Shown here: positions 62,714-64,000 of the stretch, piece after piece
How positions within the stretch are numbered: the first letter of the stretch is position 1
Layout of the letters: each line of letters starts with the position of its first letter
Source of the DNA: Vulcaniibacterium gelatinicum
GTDB lineage: Bacteria; Pseudomonadota; Gammaproteobacteria; Xanthomonadales; Xanthomonadaceae
DNA: 64,000 nt
NCBI RefSeq assembly: GCF_008033445.1
Contig: NZ_VNKO01000013.1
Coordinates: forward strand, 27,559-91,558
Reading direction: 5' to 3'
Program-made: the position numbers and the translations under genes
The notes under the pieces: model-generated
The model's input: only the letters and a program-made list of their open reading frames with translations
What the model was told of the DNA's origin: nothing
The model's database searches: none

Positions 62714-64000
62714 ATGAGCGACAAGCCACTTACCGACATCGCCTTTTCCGAGTTCGACCTGCACCCGGCCCTGCTCGCCGGGCTCGAAGCCGCCGGCTTC
62801 TCCCGCTGCACCCCGATCCAGGCCCTGACCCTGCCGGTGGCGCTGGCCGGCCGCGACGTCGCCGGCCAGGCCCAGACCGGCACCGGCAAGACCCTGGCGT
62901 TCCTGATCGCGGTGGTGAACCGGTTGTTGACCCGGCCGGCGATGGCCGAGCGCAACCCGGAGGATCCGCGCGCGCTGATCCTGGCCCCGACCCGCGAGCT
63001 GGCGATCCAGATCCACAAGGACGCACTCAAGTTCGCCGACGGCCTGGGCCTGAAGTTCGCGCTGGTGTACGGCGGGGTGGACTACGACAAGCAGCGCGCC
63101 CAGCTCCAGGCCGGCGCCGACGTGATCATCGCCACCCCGGGCCGGCTGATTGACTACGTGCGCCAGCACAAGGTGGTGTCGCTGCACGTGTGCGAGATCT
63201 GCGTGCTGGACGAGGCCGACCGCATGTTCGACCTCGGCTTCATCAAGGACATCCGCTTCCTGCTGCGGCGCATGCCGGCGCGCACCGAACGGCAGACGCT
63301 GCTGTTCTCGGCGACGCTCTCGCACCGCGTGCTCGAGCTCGCCTACGAGCACATGAACGAGCCCGAGAAGCTGGTGGTCGAGACCGAGACGGTGACCGCG
63401 GCCAGGGTGCGGCAGAAGGTGTTCTTCCCCGCCAACGAGGAGAAGATCCCGCTGCTGCTCGGCCTGCTCTCGCGCAGCGAGGGCGCGCGCACGATGGTGT
63501 TCGTCAACACCAAGGCCTGGGTGGAGAAGGTGGCGCGGGCGCTGGAGAAGGCCGGCTACCGGGTCGGCGTGCTCTCCGGCGACGTGCCGCAGAAGAAGCG
63601 CGAGACGCTGCTCGGCCGGTTCCAGAAGGGCCAGCTCGAGATCCTGGTCGCCACCGACGTGGCCGCGCGCGGCCTGCACATCGAGGGCGTGAGCCACGTC
63701 TACAACTTCGACCTGCCGTTCGACGCCGAGGACTACGTGCACCGCATCGGCCGCACCGCGCGGCTCGGCGCCGAGGGCGACGCGATCAGCTTCGCCTGCG
63801 AGCTGTACGCGATGAGCCTGCCCGACATCGAGGCCTACATCGAGCAGAAGATCCCGGTCGAGCCGGTCACCCCGGAGCTGCTCACCGCGCTGCCGCGCGC
63901 GCCGCGCCCGGCCCCGGCCGCGGGCGGCGAGGCCGAGGCGCAGGAGAGCATCGGCGAGATCTTCCGCGAGGCGCGCGAGCAGCGCGCGGCCGACGAGCAG
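62714..64000 (+). CDS. rhlB: ATP-dependent RNA helicase RhlB (3' end cut by window edge)
   Basis: 429 codons of a DEAD-box helicase. The N-terminus is [29 protein letters not shown], with the Q motif [15 protein letters not shown], Walker [30 protein letters not shown] box [15 protein letters not shown] motif, [23 protein letters not shown] and [10 protein letters not shown]. RhlB unwinds structured RNA for the degradosome. The location next to trxA-rho is the usual one. The C-terminal extension is cut at 64000. Confidence 0.95.
   Translation, partial: MSDKPLTDIAFSEFDLHPALLAGLEAAGFSRCTPIQALTLPVALAGRDVAGQAQTGTGKTLAFLIAVVNRLLTRPAMAERNPEDPRALILAPTRELAIQIHKDALKFADGLGLKFALVYGGVDYDKQRAQLQAGADVIIATPGRLIDYVRQHKVVSLHVCEICVLDEADRMFDLGFIKDIRFLLRRMPARTERQTLLFSATLSHRVLELAYEHMNEPEKLVVETETVTAARVRQKVFFPANEEKIPLLLGLLSRSEGARTMVFVNTKAWVEKVARALEKAGYRVGVLSGDVPQKKRETLLGRFQKGQLEILVATDVAARGLHIEGVSHVYNFDLPFDAEDYVHRIGRTARLGAEGDAISFACELYAMSLPDIEAYIEQKIPVEPVTPELLTALPRAPRPAPAAGGEAEAQESIGEIFREAREQRAADEQ

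Overview
The window is chromosomal DNA of very high GC content, densely packed with genes. It looks like a member of the Lysobacteraceae (Xanthomonadaceae), such as Lysobacter, Luteimonas or a close relative. The reasons are an Ax21-family outer-membrane protein (50.2-50.7 kb), an AlgZ/AlgR-type LytTR two-component pair next to hemC, a long Rho with an Arg/Gly-rich N-terminal insertion beside trxA, the block def-fmt-rsmB / LysM-dprA-smg-topA-tsaC, and dispersed palindromic repeats of the kind common in xanthomonads. Genus is inference only. No 16S rRNA, insertion sequence, integrase, phage module or CRISPR array was seen.

Layout. 0-3 kb: patatin-like lipase (cut by the window edge) coupled to a WYL regulator, a lipoprotein and a PagL-like lipid A deacylase. 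3-8 kb: a molybdopterin / iron-sulfur / membrane-anchor operon that looks like quinone-linked sulfite dehydrogenase (SoeABC), with a YbjQ-family gene between B and C. 8-14 kb: hemC, algR, algZ, an esterase, tRNA-Ile2(CAU), rpoD and dtd, all on the minus strand. 14.4-21.9 kb: an envelope cluster (LpxL/HtrB acyltransferase, two bacterial PH-domain membrane proteins, two GT2, one GT4 and one ArnT-like glycosyltransferase). 21.9-31 kb: translation and DNA-processing genes (rsmB, fmt, def, LysM protein, dprA, smg, topA, tsaC). 31-33.6 kb: two related DUF4124 secreted proteins, an SDR and a small lipoprotein. 33.7-35.8 kb: an accessory pair, a DUF2235/Tle1-type lipase and a lipoprotein. 36-49.9 kb: sppA, a MATE pump, DUF3667 and DUF4286 proteins, priA, gpsA, secB, a rhodanese, a lipoprotein, a thioesterase-like protein, and hemD-hemX-hemY. 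50-58.3 kb: ax21, trmL, an SDR, a two-domain M16 peptidase, a DUF4156 lipoprotein, a KefB-type antiporter and a TonB-like protein. 58.3-60.3 kb: a lower-GC insertion at the 3' end of rho. 60.3-64 kb: rho, trxA and the start of rhlB.

The most unusual region is 58.3-60.4 kb. A secreted phospholipase A2-like gene and a lipoprotein gene lie between the intact rho 3' end and a second, internally deleted copy of that end (50 identical bp, then more with a 30-nt net in-frame loss). The terminator that probably belonged to rho now sits on the far side of the insertion. The putative promoter of the PLA2 gene has a run of nine Gs in its spacer (TTGACA, 19 bp, TAGAGT), the arrangement seen in phase-variable promoters. 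A tract of 13 Cs lies near the other end. With the DUF2235 lipase/lipoprotein pair at 33.7-35.7 kb this makes two separate accessory modules with the same logic: a phospholipid-degrading enzyme next to a lipoprotein that could be its immunity partner or periplasmic companion.

Translational coupling is common: stop/start overlaps of about 4 bp occur at 719/722, 17510, 18289, 23222, 47553 and 60093. Several intrinsic-terminator-like hairpins and three families of short dispersed repeats fill the intergenic gaps.
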